Source of the DNA: Klebsiella africana | Lineage (GTDB): Bacteria; Pseudomonadota; Gammaproteobacteria; Enterobacterales; Enterobacteriaceae | NCBI RefSeq assembly: GCF_020526085.1 | Contig: NZ_CP084874.1 | Location: 2,542,001 to 2,606,000 of the forward strand | DNA: 64,000 nucleotides | Reading direction: 5' to 3' | Part shown: positions 18,769 to 27,309 of the stretch, one piece after another | Position numbering within the stretch: the stretch's first letter is position 1 | Layout of the letters: each line of letters opens with the position of its first letter | The notes under the pieces: generated by a model | Database searches by the model: none | What the model saw: only the letters and a program-made list of their open reading frames with translations | Told to the model about the DNA's origin: nothing | Position numbers and translations under genes: made by a program

Positions 18769-18888
18769 CCTTAAGGTCTGCGCAGTGCCTGGAAACCGTG
18801 CCTGGTGCGGCGGTCTGGACTCTGCACGTGAAGTGAAATCAGTGACTACGCAGTGCTTCCTGGCTGCGTTAATACGCGATGGACTTAT
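18769..18888 (-). pseudogene. trpC: Probable trpC 3'-end remnant
   Basis: In the frame reading into trpB the minus strand encodes a stretch whose core is DFTSRAESRPPHQARFPG followed by TAQTLR. E. coli TrpC ends DFNSAVESQPGIKDARLLAS then VFQTLRAY, just before trpB. Shared positions are DF.S..ES.P, AR and QTLR, at the correct distance from the trpB start. Preceding residues (ISPSRINAARKHC) also resemble the phosphoribosylanthranilate isomerase end. No start codon or full domain is left. The simplest reading is a deletion that joined the trp leader to the end of trpC, followed by decay. Confidence 0.55.
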
Positions 18889-18911
18889 CGCGTATGACAA
18901 AATTTGGGCAA

Positions 18912-18934
18912 TAAAAAGCCCGCTCATGGCGGGC
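18912..18934 (-). terminator. trp-type attenuator terminator
   Basis: On the minus strand GCCCGC-CATGA-GCGGGC is followed by TTTTTAT, nearly identical to the E. coli trp attenuator (stem regions 3:4). The upstream ACGGGCAG after the leader stop can pair with the CTGCCCGC of region 3 to form the antiterminator, as in E. coli. Confidence 0.88.
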
Positions 18935-18976
18935 AGGGTATCGGTGTGCGGATTGCAGACGTGACGATACTGCCCG

Positions 18977-19027
18977 TTAACGGGAAGTGCGCCACCAGCC
19001 ATGCAACGTCATCATTGAGAATGTCAT
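18977..19027 (-). CDS. trpL: trp leader peptide
   Basis: A 16-codon frame on the minus strand encodes MTFSMMTLHGWWRTSR. The tandem Trp codons inside GWWRTS match the E. coli TrpL ending, and the stop codon is followed by the ACGGGCAG antiterminator segment and the attenuator hairpin at 18912-18934. Ribosome stalling at the two Trp codons when charged tRNA-Trp is scarce would let transcription continue into trpB-trpA. AGGT lies about ten bases before the ATG. Confidence 0.88.
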   Translation of the reverse strand: MTFSMMTLHGWWRTSR

Positions 19028-19054
19028 CGTTCGATACCTGTCTATTTAAAGTTT

Positions 19055-19088
19055 GTATCAGTAAACTAGTTCAATGGTGTGGTGTCAA
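19055..19088 (-). promoter_or_regulatory. trp promoter with TrpR operator
   Basis: On the minus strand TTGACA (19083-19088) and TTTACT are 17 bases apart, the same spacing as the E. coli trp promoter (TTGACA / TTAACT). The operator GAACTAGTTTACTGATAC at 19055-19072 overlaps the -10 box and matches the TrpR consensus GNACTAGTTAACTAGTNC at most positions. Confidence 0.87.
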
Positions 19089-19114
19089 TCTTTTTTGCTT
19101 AAAAAAAGTACTGG

Positions 19115-19162
19115 TTACTTTTCTGCTTTATCCCTCCAGGCGGGCATTACTGTCAGATAGTC
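19115..19162 (-). pseudogene. Fragment of a zinc-ribbon protein gene
   Basis: The minus strand encodes DYLTVMPAWRDKAEK and a stop. This matches the C-terminus of the intact zinc-ribbon gene at 37943-38194 (RYLTAMPAWAHKADE and stop), and the DNA is alike over about 38 bases (GGCGGGCATT.CTGTCAGATAG core). Only the last 15 or so codons survive. It ends about 27 bases upstream of the trp promoter. Confidence 0.55.
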
Positions 19163-19281
19163 CCCTGTAATTCACTTTCTTGAAGCCTTTGCTCGTGGTG
19201 ATTAAGAGGCGTCAGTTTGTTGTTGACTCTCCTGTAAGGTAAGACTGTAAGGTCCGCATACTCATTCAGGGAGAGGGTTGC

Positions 19282-20091
19282 ATGTATCAAATAGGGCTGT
19301 TTTCAAAGATCTGTCGTGTGACGATAAAAACGCTTCATTACTATAATGAAATCGGTTTGCTTGTTCCTGCCTATATTAACCCTGAGAATGGTTATCGTTT
19401 CTATACTTCTGACCAGTTAATGAAATTTCATCAGATAGCGAGTTTACGCCAGCTTGGTTTTACAATAACTGAAATAGTTACGCTGACTCAGGATGAAAAT
19501 TCCTGCCACATAATTGAACAGCGACGCCTTGAAATACAGCAACAAATTCAAGACATGGAGGATATGCTCTCCCGAATTAACCACTATCTGCAACATAAAA
19601 AAAAGGAAAGAATTATGCCATATCAAGCTGTTTTGAAAAAAATCCCGGAATGTATTGTTTACTCCAGGCGTTTCAATGTTCCTGATTTCTCCTCATATAT
19701 CAACTTAATTCCGCCAACAGGGCAAGAGGTTATGAAGGCAAATCCAGGTTTAACGTTAGCGACCCCGGCTTATTGCTTCACTCTTTATCATGATAAAGAA
19801 TACAAAGAGAAAAATATGGACGTGGAGTTCTGTGAAGCTGTTGATCATTTTGGTAAAAACGAAGGGGATATTATTTTCCAGGTTATCCCCGCCGTTACCG
19901 CTGTAACGGTCCTACACAAGGGACCCTATGATTCATTAAGAAATGCGTACATCTATCTTATGCAATGGGTCGAAGATAATGGTTACCTGTTAACAAATCC
20001 CCCCAGGGAAAGCTACATCGACGGCATCTGGAACAAAAAAGACGCCACGGAGTGGATGACGGAAATACAGTTCCCTGTAGAGAAAGTTTAA
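19282..20091 (+). CDS. MerR-family regulator with GyrI-like effector domain
   Basis: 269 residues. The N-terminal MerR HTH (MYQIGLFSKICRVTIKTLHY, then GLLVPAYINPENGYRFYT) is followed by a coiled dimerisation helix (about 78-108) and a GyrI-like/BmrR-type ligand domain (about 110-265, with VTVLHKGPYDSLRNAYIYL and WNKKDATEWMTEIQFPV). Such proteins activate promoters by twisting DNA when they bind lipophilic cations or other compounds. GGGAGAGGG precedes the ATG. Gene and codon use are AT-rich compared with the neighbouring trp genes. The target is unknown; the outer-membrane protein gene 200 bases downstream is a candidate. Confidence 0.87.
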   Translation: MYQIGLFSKICRVTIKTLHYYNEIGLLVPAYINPENGYRFYTSDQLMKFHQIASLRQLGFTITEIVTLTQDENSCHIIEQRRLEIQQQIQDMEDMLSRINHYLQHKKKERIMPYQAVLKKIPECIVYSRRFNVPDFSSYINLIPPTGQEVMKANPGLTLATPAYCFTLYHDKEYKEKNMDVEFCEAVDHFGKNEGDIIFQVIPAVTAVTVLHKGPYDSLRNAYIYLMQWVEDNGYLLTNPPRESYIDGIWNKKDATEWMTEIQFPVEKV

Positions 20092-20300
20092 CCGGGATGC
20101 AGGCTGGCCCGTTTAAGGGCCGCCTGCTGAGCGCTGATAAAATGCAGAGAGGGGGGAAGGCAGGGCAGATTTACGGCGTTACGATGAAGATGCTCAATAC
20201 GTTTGCATATTCCGAAAAGACGTTCTTATTTATGCTATTCCGGATAGTCCCATTTTTGATTTTAATCGTTCTGGCACTGGTCATAAAACGGACGATTAAA

Positions 20301-21251
20301 ATGAAAATCAGAACGCTACCTCTTACCCTTATCTCTTCTCTGGCTTTTTGTTACCCACTCTTTGCTGCCGAAGGACTGACGCCGTTACAGCCTGGAGCGA
20401 CAACAGGTACCCATACCGGCGCGCTTCCGCCCGACGGAATTTATATGGCGATGACATCCACCTATGAAACCGGTGTCGTACGAAACGGCAGTGGTGATAC
20501 GGCGAAAATCGCCGGGGGAAAAAATAAGCTTTCTAATGTCGGGCTGGTGATGGCTGCCACATGGGTTCCCGGCGTAGAATTCCTCGGTGCCCGCTATGCG
20601 GCGATGATCGTACAGCCCTATAAATTTATTCAGGTAAAAAACACCGGCCAACATACCACCGACCACACAAACGGATTGCTGGGGACCAGCATTACGCCGC
20701 TCGCGCTTTCCTGGGATTTACACAATAACTTCCACATTGGCGCCGGGTTAGCCATCTATTTACCGGATGGCAAAACGGCCTATACCCGCAATGCGGCAAC
20801 CGGGCGTAAAGAGATCTCCGGGGATAACGTCTCGTGGGATTATTGGTCGTTTGAACCCAATATCGCCGTCAGCTATCTGACCGACGACTGGGGGATTACG
20901 TTTAATAATATTTTTGACTTCAATACGAAAAATAGCGAAACCGACTACCGCTCCGGTAGCACCTGGTATCTGGATGTGACTGCCACCCATCGTATCAACA
21001 ATAGCCTTACCGCAGGGCTTATCGGTAACTGGACTAAGCAGGTGACTGACGACAAGATTAACGGTAGAACGGTGCAGGGGGTAGAGGGTATTTATTCTAC
21101 CGGTAAACGCGTTGAACATATCAAAGCTGGTCCGATGATGAGCTATAGCGTCAGCGGAGCTACCGTTACCGGCCGACTATTGTTTAATTTGCACAGCGAA
21201 AATGATGCCGGAATGACCTTTTTCCATGTTGGGGTATCGATGCCGCTGTAG
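20301..21251 (+). CDS. Outer-membrane protein of the Phenol_MetA_deg family
   Basis: 316 residues from MKIRTLPLTLISSLAFCYPL, a clear Sec signal peptide cleaved after LFAAEG. The mature part starts with the family pattern LQPGATTGTHTGALPPDGIY and alternates amphipathic beta strands, ending with a typical outer-membrane terminal strand (MTFFHVGVSMPL). Members (PF13557) are found with catabolic operons for aromatics and other hydrophobic compounds and probably form channels. The frame is open further upstream to 20052, including a hydrophobic segment (MLFRIVPFLILIVLAL) that could give a longer product. It precedes the regulators of the large acyl-CoA operon, so it may let the operon's substrate into the periplasm. 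Confidence 0.8.
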   Translation: MKIRTLPLTLISSLAFCYPLFAAEGLTPLQPGATTGTHTGALPPDGIYMAMTSTYETGVVRNGSGDTAKIAGGKNKLSNVGLVMAATWVPGVEFLGARYAAMIVQPYKFIQVKNTGQHTTDHTNGLLGTSITPLALSWDLHNNFHIGAGLAIYLPDGKTAYTRNAATGRKEISGDNVSWDYWSFEPNIAVSYLTDDWGITFNNIFDFNTKNSETDYRSGSTWYLDVTATHRINNSLTAGLIGNWTKQVTDDKINGRTVQGVEGIYSTGKRVEHIKAGPMMSYSVSGATVTGRLLFNLHSENDAGMTFFHVGVSMPL

Positions 21252-21432
21252 TCATGCAATACCTCTTTTATTACCCGGGCGTAATACGTCACGTTATCAG
21301 GAGCAGGAAGAAGCCACGTTTTCTGCTCCTGACGGTTCTCTTTGATAGTTATCACATGTTGGGGATTCCCGGCTTAAAAACGCCATCCCATTTGCTGACA
21401 ATAACGCCTCCCCCTCACGGACAGGAGCGTGT

Positions 21433-22116
21433 ATGTTCGCCGAAGAAGCTATCATGATGATCCCCGGCTGGAACGCATTTCCACAGGCACTTCAGCAGGC
21501 TTTACTGCGTCAGTCGCGCGTTCGCAGCGAAAAAGCCGGCAGTATTGTCTTTCATCAGGGCGCCGAAGTTGAGGCAATTGCCTGGACGCTGAAAGGCCAT
21601 CTCTTTGCTAATGTTCATCATGCAAACGGTAATCAGACGCTGCTCACTCACGTGCCCGTCGGACGTATGATCTTGTTTAACTTTGTCTGGAAGCGCACCC
21701 CCTTAGACCGCAACTTCATCGCCATGACCGATGTCGAATTACTTATTCTCCCCCGGGGCAGTGCGACGCAGCTGTTGGCCCAGTTTGATGAATTCAAAAT
21801 GCAGGTAATAGATTCACTCACCGAGAGGCTTAACGATCTGGATCGGGTGCTCTACACCCATAAAGTGTCCTCAAGGGAAGCCTGCGTGGCGGCTTTTCTG
21901 GTGGATTGTGAAGAAGGCCAAAAAGGATCGCGTCGCGAGCGCCACATTCCCTTTACGATGCAGTTTATGGCCGAATGCCTGCGGCTCTCGCGTCCTTTTG
22001 TTGCCAAAACGCTCAGGCATTTCGCCGATCGCCAGATGGTGGCGCTCAACTACGGCAATATCGAAGTGCTCGATCTTGATGGACTGAGGCAGGTCGCCAG
22101 CCGTGAGATGATGTGA
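21433..22116 (+). CDS. Crp/Fnr-family transcriptional regulator
   Basis: 227 residues. An N-terminal cyclic-nucleotide-binding-type beta barrel (about 10-125, SIVFHQGAEVEAIAWTLKGH, then TLLTHVPVGRMILFN) is followed by the long dimer helix and a C-terminal winged HTH (about 150-220, TMQFMAECLRLSRPFVAKTL). No Cys cluster as in Fnr is seen, so it is not an iron-sulphur oxygen sensor. AGGAG lies upstream of the ATG. It is followed by a LysR gene and then by the large catabolic operon, and may control it or the preceding outer-membrane protein. Ligand unknown. Confidence 0.8.
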   Translation: MFAEEAIMMIPGWNAFPQALQQALLRQSRVRSEKAGSIVFHQGAEVEAIAWTLKGHLFANVHHANGNQTLLTHVPVGRMILFNFVWKRTPLDRNFIAMTDVELLILPRGSATQLLAQFDEFKMQVIDSLTERLNDLDRVLYTHKVSSREACVAAFLVDCEEGQKGSRRERHIPFTMQFMAECLRLSRPFVAKTLRHFADRQMVALNYGNIEVLDLDGLRQVASREMM

Positions 22117-22216
22117 ATTGTGAACTACGGCGCGCGGCAAATGTTAATTCTTTCCATTTGCTAATCAGGTTACCTGCCAGGATAAATACAGGCAAATCTG
22201 AAGCGAGACACCGACC

Positions 22217-23215
22217 ATGTACTGTGAAGATTATCGTTATGAGGAGTCAGTTCCCACCTTGTCGCAGGATGTCGCTCTTTCCGATCCGCATATCATGACC
22301 AGAATGATGTTCTTCGTAAACCTGGTCACGACTGGTTCAATATCATCTGCGGCGGAGCGTATGGGAATATCCATTTCATCAGGCTCACGCTGGCTGTCCG
22401 ACCTGGAAAAAGAGATCGGCTGTCCTCTTTATCGACGCAACAATAAAGCCATGCCGCTGACCGATGCAGGTGATTATCTGTATCGCAATTTTTGTTTAAT
22501 CGGCGAGAAGGTCGGCCAGTTAAAAAATGAGCTGACCCATTTTTCCACCGAGCGTCGGGGAACAATCCGCATATGCTGTACGCCGGTGTATGCCGAACAC
22601 TATCTGATGCCCATCGTCGCCAACTACCTGGCCGGTAACCGCCAGGTGAATATCGCCGTCCACGTCTCAGCCTTCGGTATTCAAAGCTGGAAAGATCACG
22701 ATATCATCATCGGGGCTGTTAATGCTTTAAGCCACCAGCAGGATCAGGAACTCCCGCTGGTGAAACGTAATCTGATCGCTGAACCTTTCGTGACCGTTGC
22801 CTCGCCCCAGTATCTGTTGATGAACGGCACGCCGCAGCACCCGTCCGAACTGGTGCATCATCGCTGCCTGTTTGCCAGCTCTCTAACCGGCAGCAACGAC
22901 TGGGCCTATGAGATTAATAGCGAAAGTCATTTTTTCAAAATTGCCAAATCTCTTGAGGTGTGCGACAGCACCCTGTTGCGAAAATCGGTGCTTTCAGGGG
23001 CCGGAATAGCCTACCTGCCGGAATATGTTGTTAGACGAGATATTCGCAATGGCAAACTGACCTGCTTGTTTAAAGAGATGAAAACATCGGAATGGTTATT
23101 AAATCTCTATTATCCAGCACGGAGCCAGATAACCGAATGCGTATCCTCCTTTAAACATTTTTTGATTGAGCAACACACCAGCACCTATGGGCAAATACGT
23201 GCGGAGAATCATTAA
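22217..23215 (+). CDS. LysR-family regulator, likely controlling the acyl-CoA operon
   Basis: 332 residues. The HTH starts rather late (FFVNLVTTGSISSAAERMGI at about 31-50), so an ATG at 22295 is an alternative start; neither has a strong ribosome site. The LysR effector domain follows (about 115-315, with the AGIAYLPEYVV segment). It lies 200 bases upstream of, and in the same direction as, the MFS gene that opens an eleven-gene catabolic cluster. Unlike many LysR genes it is not divergent from its presumed target. The effector is probably the substrate or an intermediate of that route. Confidence 0.82.
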   Translation: MYCEDYRYEESVPTLSQDVALSDPHIMTRMMFFVNLVTTGSISSAAERMGISISSGSRWLSDLEKEIGCPLYRRNNKAMPLTDAGDYLYRNFCLIGEKVGQLKNELTHFSTERRGTIRICCTPVYAEHYLMPIVANYLAGNRQVNIAVHVSAFGIQSWKDHDIIIGAVNALSHQQDQELPLVKRNLIAEPFVTVASPQYLLMNGTPQHPSELVHHRCLFASSLTGSNDWAYEINSESHFFKIAKSLEVCDSTLLRKSVLSGAGIAYLPEYVVRRDIRNGKLTCLFKEMKTSEWLLNLYYPARSQITECVSSFKHFLIEQHTSTYGQIRAENH

Positions 23216-23421
23216 AAATACGCAAACAAGCCTTTTCATATTTGCAAATGCACTTTTTATTTTTAGTCTTCAATCTCTTTAGTTGTATTGTTAATCTTAT
23301 TTCAGTTAGTTTTCTTCACAATAAAAATATTCCCCGTCGCAGATGTTTTATGACGCATCACCCCTTATGACGTATATCGGTTGGTGAGGGGGTAATTAAT
23401 TTTATTAACTGGGTGAGAGTT

Positions 23422-24732
23422 ATGCAAAATACCAATAATATTACCGATAAAACGGCTAATCATTCCAGCACCCGGAGTAATTTCGGTGGCTGGGGCTGGA
23501 GTATGGTTGGCTTCAGCATGCTGATGTACTACAACTTCGCCGCCTGGACTGCCGACGGGCTGAACGTTATTGTCCAAAGCTTTGTCGATCTCCACGGCTG
23601 GGATTTCGCCACGCTTCTCTCTTTCTCCACTCCCGCCGGCTGGATTGGCGTTATCGGCGCGCTGGTGATCGCTGAAATGATCAAGCGCAAAGGGGCGAAA
23701 ATCGTTGCTATTTTTGGTCTGCTGGCACTGGGATTAACGATGATCTGGTTTGGCCGGGTGACCTCCTACGCCGAATACGCAATCGGCCTGGCTCTGATGA
23801 ATTTGTTGGCCACCGGGTGCTGTTTCAACGTTCCCGCCACACTACTTAATAGCTGGTTTCCAAGAAAAAAAGGGCTGGCGCTCGGCTGGGCAACCATGGG
23901 GATGTCGTTCTGTACCGCGACGCTGATCCCAATTATGTTCTTCCTCTTTGACCGCTTCGGCGTGCCTGGCGCTTATGCGGTTGTCGGTGGGACGTTAATT
24001 ACCCTCGGCATCATCTCCATACTCTGGATCCGTAATACGCCGGAAGAACTGGGCTTGTACCCGGACAATGAACCGATTTCTCGTGAACAGCAGGCGGCAA
24101 ATCTCGCAGCCCAGACTGATTACCAGAGCCCCTTTACCTACCGCGTACTGTTCCGCGACCGCGAAATGTGGCTGATCTCCGTCGGCTTCGGCCTGCTGTG
24201 GCTGGTGGATATTGGCGTCGTCAGCCAGTTGATCCCGCGGCTGATATCGGTTGGCTATGATAAAGAAACCGCCGTCTGGATGTTCACCTCCGCCGCGCTA
24301 ATTTGCGCTATTTTCAGTTACTTCTGGGGCTGGGTCGATGTGAAAGTCGGCACCCGAAAAGCCAGTATCGCTTACGCCTTTTTCTTTGCTGTGACCCATG
24401 CCTGCCTGCTGGTTCGCGGTAACGACTACTTCACCTACTTCACGCTGTTAATGGTTGGCGCCAGTATCGCCGGTATTAAAGAGCTATGTACCTCAATGGT
24501 TGGGACCGTGTATGGCCGCTACGACTTTTCCGCCGCTAACCGCCTGGTTTCAACTATTGCCTGTTTATTCCGGGTTAGCTGTTTTGCAGTTGTTGCCGTC
24601 AGTCTGAAATATACCGGTGATTATGATGGCGCTTATATCTCTTTTATCATCCTGGATATTATTGCGGCCCTGTTAATTTTCATGATTAACGATAAATGCA
24701 AAGGCAAAACAGATTCGGTGGTCACCGGGTAA
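23422..24732 (+). CDS. MFS transporter, first gene of the beta-keto acid operon
   Basis: 436 residues from MQNTNNITDKTANHSST, with GGGTGAGAG upstream. Twelve hydrophobic helices are visible with a central cytoplasmic loop around residues 215-245 (NTPEELGLYPDNEPISREQQ). The loop between helices 2 and 3 (IAEMIKRKGAKIVAI) and the WFPRKKGLALGWATMGMSF segment mark the oxalate/formate- and monocarboxylate-type antiporter (OFA) branch or a near relative. It should import an organic acid. As the first gene of the cluster it most likely brings in the compound degraded by the enzymes encoded downstream. Confidence 0.83.
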   Translation: MQNTNNITDKTANHSSTRSNFGGWGWSMVGFSMLMYYNFAAWTADGLNVIVQSFVDLHGWDFATLLSFSTPAGWIGVIGALVIAEMIKRKGAKIVAIFGLLALGLTMIWFGRVTSYAEYAIGLALMNLLATGCCFNVPATLLNSWFPRKKGLALGWATMGMSFCTATLIPIMFFLFDRFGVPGAYAVVGGTLITLGIISILWIRNTPEELGLYPDNEPISREQQAANLAAQTDYQSPFTYRVLFRDREMWLISVGFGLLWLVDIGVVSQLIPRLISVGYDKETAVWMFTSAALICAIFSYFWGWVDVKVGTRKASIAYAFFFAVTHACLLVRGNDYFTYFTLLMVGASIAGIKELCTSMVGTVYGRYDFSAANRLVSTIACLFRVSCFAVVAVSLKYTGDYDGAYISFIILDIIAALLIFMINDKCKGKTDSVVTG

Positions 24733-24819
24733 ATATTTTTCAGTGCCACATCAGGATTTAACGTCTTCGTAAACTGCCGGTTTACGAGTATTAACGTCAC
24801 TTATTCAGGAAGTTATACC

Positions 24820-25488
24820 ATGCTGGAAAAAGAGATTATTTCGCCGCAACGCGCTGCCGCCATGGTGGAAGAAGGAATGACCATTATGATTGGCGGATTT
24901 ATGGCAGTCGGCACGCCAGAAAAAATTATCGATGCGCTGGTAGAAAAGGGCGTGGGTAATTTAACGATTATCGCCAATGACACCGGTTTTATCGACCGGG
25001 GGATCGGCAAGCTGGTGGTCAATAAACAGGTCCGCAAGATCATCGCCTCGCATATTGGCCTTAACCCGGAAACCGGACGCCAGATGTCCACTGGCGAGCT
25101 TGAAGCAGAGCTGGTTCCTCAGGGAACGCTGGTTGAGCGTATCCGCGCCGGTGGCGCCGGACTGGGTGGTGTACTCACCCGCACCGGGCTTGGCACGGTC
25201 GTGGAAGAGGGTAAACAGCAGGTGATAATTGAAGGCCAGCCCTGGCTGCTGGAACACCCCCTGCAGGCCGATATCGCCTTGATTCACTGCTCCATTGCCG
25301 ATACCGCTGGTAACGCAATGTTCAATAAAACCACCAAAAACTTTAACCCGGTGATGGCTACCGCCGCACGCCTGGTCATCGCCGAGTGTGAATCCATTGT
25401 GCCGATGGATTGTGCCGCCGCCGACCGTTACAACACGCCCGGCATTTTTATCGACTACCTGGTTAAGGGGGAAGATCACCATGGATAA
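24820..25488 (+). CDS. 3-oxoacid CoA-transferase subunit A
   Basis: 222 residues of the AtoD/ScoA type: [21 protein letters not shown] (phosphopantetheine site, GGF..VG.P), [30 protein letters not shown] and [15 protein letters not shown]. With subunit B it moves CoA between acyl-CoA and acetoacetate or a related acid through an enzyme-bound glutamyl-CoA. It overlaps the subunit B gene by 8 bases. In this operon the likely job is activating acetoacetate, released by the beta-keto acid cleavage enzyme, at the expense of the other acyl-CoA product. Resembles both AtoD and the dehydrocarnitine CoA-transferase DhcA, which belong to the same family. Confidence 0.9.
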   Translation: MLEKEIISPQRAAAMVEEGMTIMIGGFMAVGTPEKIIDALVEKGVGNLTIIANDTGFIDRGIGKLVVNKQVRKIIASHIGLNPETGRQMSTGELEAELVPQGTLVERIRAGGAGLGGVLTRTGLGTVVEEGKQQVIIEGQPWLLEHPLQADIALIHCSIADTAGNAMFNKTTKNFNPVMATAARLVIAECESIVPMDCAAADRYNTPGIFIDYLVKGEDHHG

Positions 25489-26137
25489 AAACGCCGTAAG
25501 AGAACGCATTGCACGCCGGGTTGCCAAAGAGCTTCGCAAAGGGGATCTGGTGAACCTGGGGATTGGTCTGCCGACGCAGGTCGCCAACTACGTCGCCGAC
25601 GATCTTGGCGTCATTTTCCAGTCTGAAAATGGTCTGGTGGGGCTCGGTCCGATGCCGGATAGCGACAGCATCGATGCCGATTTAACTAACGCCGGCGGTC
25701 AACCAGTCACTGCCGTACCCGGAGCGGCGTTCTTCGACAGCGCACTGTCGTTCGCCATTATACGCGGTGGTCACGTCGATGTGACCGTTCTGGGGGCGCT
25801 GGAGGTGGATCAGGAGGGCAACCTCGCCAACTGGATCATCCCGGGCAAGATGGTTCCCGGAATGGGCGGGGCTATGGACCTGGTGAACGGTGCCCGCCGC
25901 GTCATCATCGCCATGGAGCACTGCGATAAAAAAGGCCAGTCAAAAATTTTGCCTCGCTGCCAGCTGCCGCTGACCGCCGTCGGCCAGGTCAATCTGATCG
26001 TGACGGAAAAAGCGGTCATTGAAGTCAATAACGGTCTGATTTTGCGCGAAATCGCCGCGGATACCCGCGTGGAGGACGTGGTTGCGCAGACCGCTGCGCC
26101 GCTACGCATCTCTGAATCATTAATCCAGTTTGCCTAA
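25481..26137 (+). CDS. 3-oxoacid CoA-transferase subunit B
   Basis: 218 residues from [18 protein letters not shown], which overlaps the end of subunit A by 8 bases and has GGGGGAAG upstream. It shows the catalytic Glu in [14 protein letters not shown], the [10 protein letters not shown] oxyanion segment and the [18 protein letters not shown] signature of AtoA/ScoB. Functions only with subunit A. The pair is followed closely by the cupin gene, within the same transcript. Confidence 0.92.
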   Translation: MDKNAVRERIARRVAKELRKGDLVNLGIGLPTQVANYVADDLGVIFQSENGLVGLGPMPDSDSIDADLTNAGGQPVTAVPGAAFFDSALSFAIIRGGHVDVTVLGALEVDQEGNLANWIIPGKMVPGMGGAMDLVNGARRVIIAMEHCDKKGQSKILPRCQLPLTAVGQVNLIVTEKAVIEVNNGLILREIAADTRVEDVVAQTAAPLRISESLIQFA

Positions 26138-26152
26138 AAAAGGACGCCATCA

Positions 26153-26494
26153 ATGAAAGTGATACCGATTAGTGAAGCTAGTCCCTACAACCCACCACTG
26201 CATCACGCCATGGTGGCGCTGAAGCTGTGTGATGGTGCGTTATGCGACGCCCGCCAGTTCTGGTGCGGACTGTCGCATTTTTTACCCGGAGGCGGCGCCG
26301 AGTGGGCTTACGACGATTCGCCGACGGAAAAACTCTACGTGGTACTGGAGGGCGCTATCACCATCCGTACCAGAGAGGAAACGCGTGTAGTCAGCAAAGG
26401 GGAAGCGGTTTTCCTCGCACCGTTTGAGGGGCGTGAAGTGGTTAACCACACCAATTATCCGACCAGCATGCTGGTCATCGCCAGCAATACGTAA
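26153..26494 (+). CDS. Small cupin-fold protein
   Basis: 113 residues forming a single cupin barrel: LSHFLPGGGAEWAYDDSPTE (motif 1, with the usual His residues largely replaced) and GEAVFLAPFEGREVVNHTN (motif 2, with a terminal His). Because motif 1 lacks the HxH pair, metal binding is doubtful. It could be an isomerase, a lyase or a ligand-binding accessory for the route. It lies 15 bases after CoA-transferase B and 16 before the SDR gene. No specific function can be assigned. Confidence 0.75.
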   Translation: MKVIPISEASPYNPPLHHAMVALKLCDGALCDARQFWCGLSHFLPGGGAEWAYDDSPTEKLYVVLEGAITIRTREETRVVSKGEAVFLAPFEGREVVNHTNYPTSMLVIASNT

Positions 26495-26510
26495 CCAGTA
26501 AGGGATCATT

Positions 26511-27299
26511 ATGGACACAACATGGGATAACAAAGTCAAAGCGCTGTTCAACCTTGAAGGCAAAGTTGCGGTTATCACCGGCGGTGCAGGTGCGCTCGGT
26601 GAAGGTGTAGCCCGTGGCCTGGCGAACTACGGTGTTAAAGTCGCGGTAACCGGCCGTACCATCGCCACCCTGGAAAAAACGGTTCAGCAGGTGCAGGAGG
26701 CGGGCGGCGAGGCCCTCGCTATCGCTGGCGACATGACCGACGAAGCGGCGGTAAAAGCCCTGGCCGATCGCGTGGTCGCCGCCTGGGGGAAAGTTGATTT
26801 TCTGATCAATATTGCCGGCATTGCTATCCGCCATCCAGCGGAGGCCTTTGACATTAATGATTTCCGCAAAGTAATGGACGTCAACATCACGGGTACCTTT
26901 CTTCCCTGCAAAGTATTTGGCCAACTGTTTATCCAGCAGGGATTCGGGAAAATCGTCAATACCTCATCGGTACGCGCTTTTGCCGGACACCCGGGCGGCT
27001 ACGCGGCTTACGGCACATCGAAAGGGGCTATCAACTTATTAACCAAACAGCTGGCTACTGAATGGGCGAAATACAATATCAACGTTAACGCCGTCGCGCC
27101 GACTATCTTCTGGACGCCGCTGACCCAGGAAGTTCTGGAAGACGAAAAACTGAAAAAGATCTTCCTCGATCGCATCCCGATGGGCCGGGCTGCCGTTGTG
27201 GAAGATATGGTCGGCACCGTCGTATACCTTTGCTCACCTGCTGCAAATTTTATCACCGGCCAGGTCATTTACATCGACGGCGGCTGTACGGCGGGTTAA
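26511..27299 (+). CDS. Short-chain dehydrogenase/reductase
   Basis: 262 residues of the classical SDR fold: cofactor loop TGGAGALGEGVA, NIAGIA (the NNAG position), catalytic Ser in VNTSSVRAF and YGTSK holding Tyr-x-x-x-Lys, ending with FITGQVIYIDGGCTAG. The Arg after the second strand (VTGRTIATL) leaves the cofactor choice open. It should interconvert an alcohol and a ketone on an intermediate of the pathway, probably at a different carbon or stage than the following 3-hydroxyacyl-type dehydrogenase. It is closest to the gluconate 5-dehydrogenase-like SDR group. Confidence 0.87.
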   Translation: MDTTWDNKVKALFNLEGKVAVITGGAGALGEGVARGLANYGVKVAVTGRTIATLEKTVQQVQEAGGEALAIAGDMTDEAAVKALADRVVAAWGKVDFLINIAGIAIRHPAEAFDINDFRKVMDVNITGTFLPCKVFGQLFIQQGFGKIVNTSSVRAFAGHPGGYAAYGTSKGAINLLTKQLATEWAKYNINVNAVAPTIFWTPLTQEVLEDEKLKKIFLDRIPMGRAAVVEDMVGTVVYLCSPAANFITGQVIYIDGGCTAG

Positions 27300-27309
27300 G
27301 GAGATGGCA

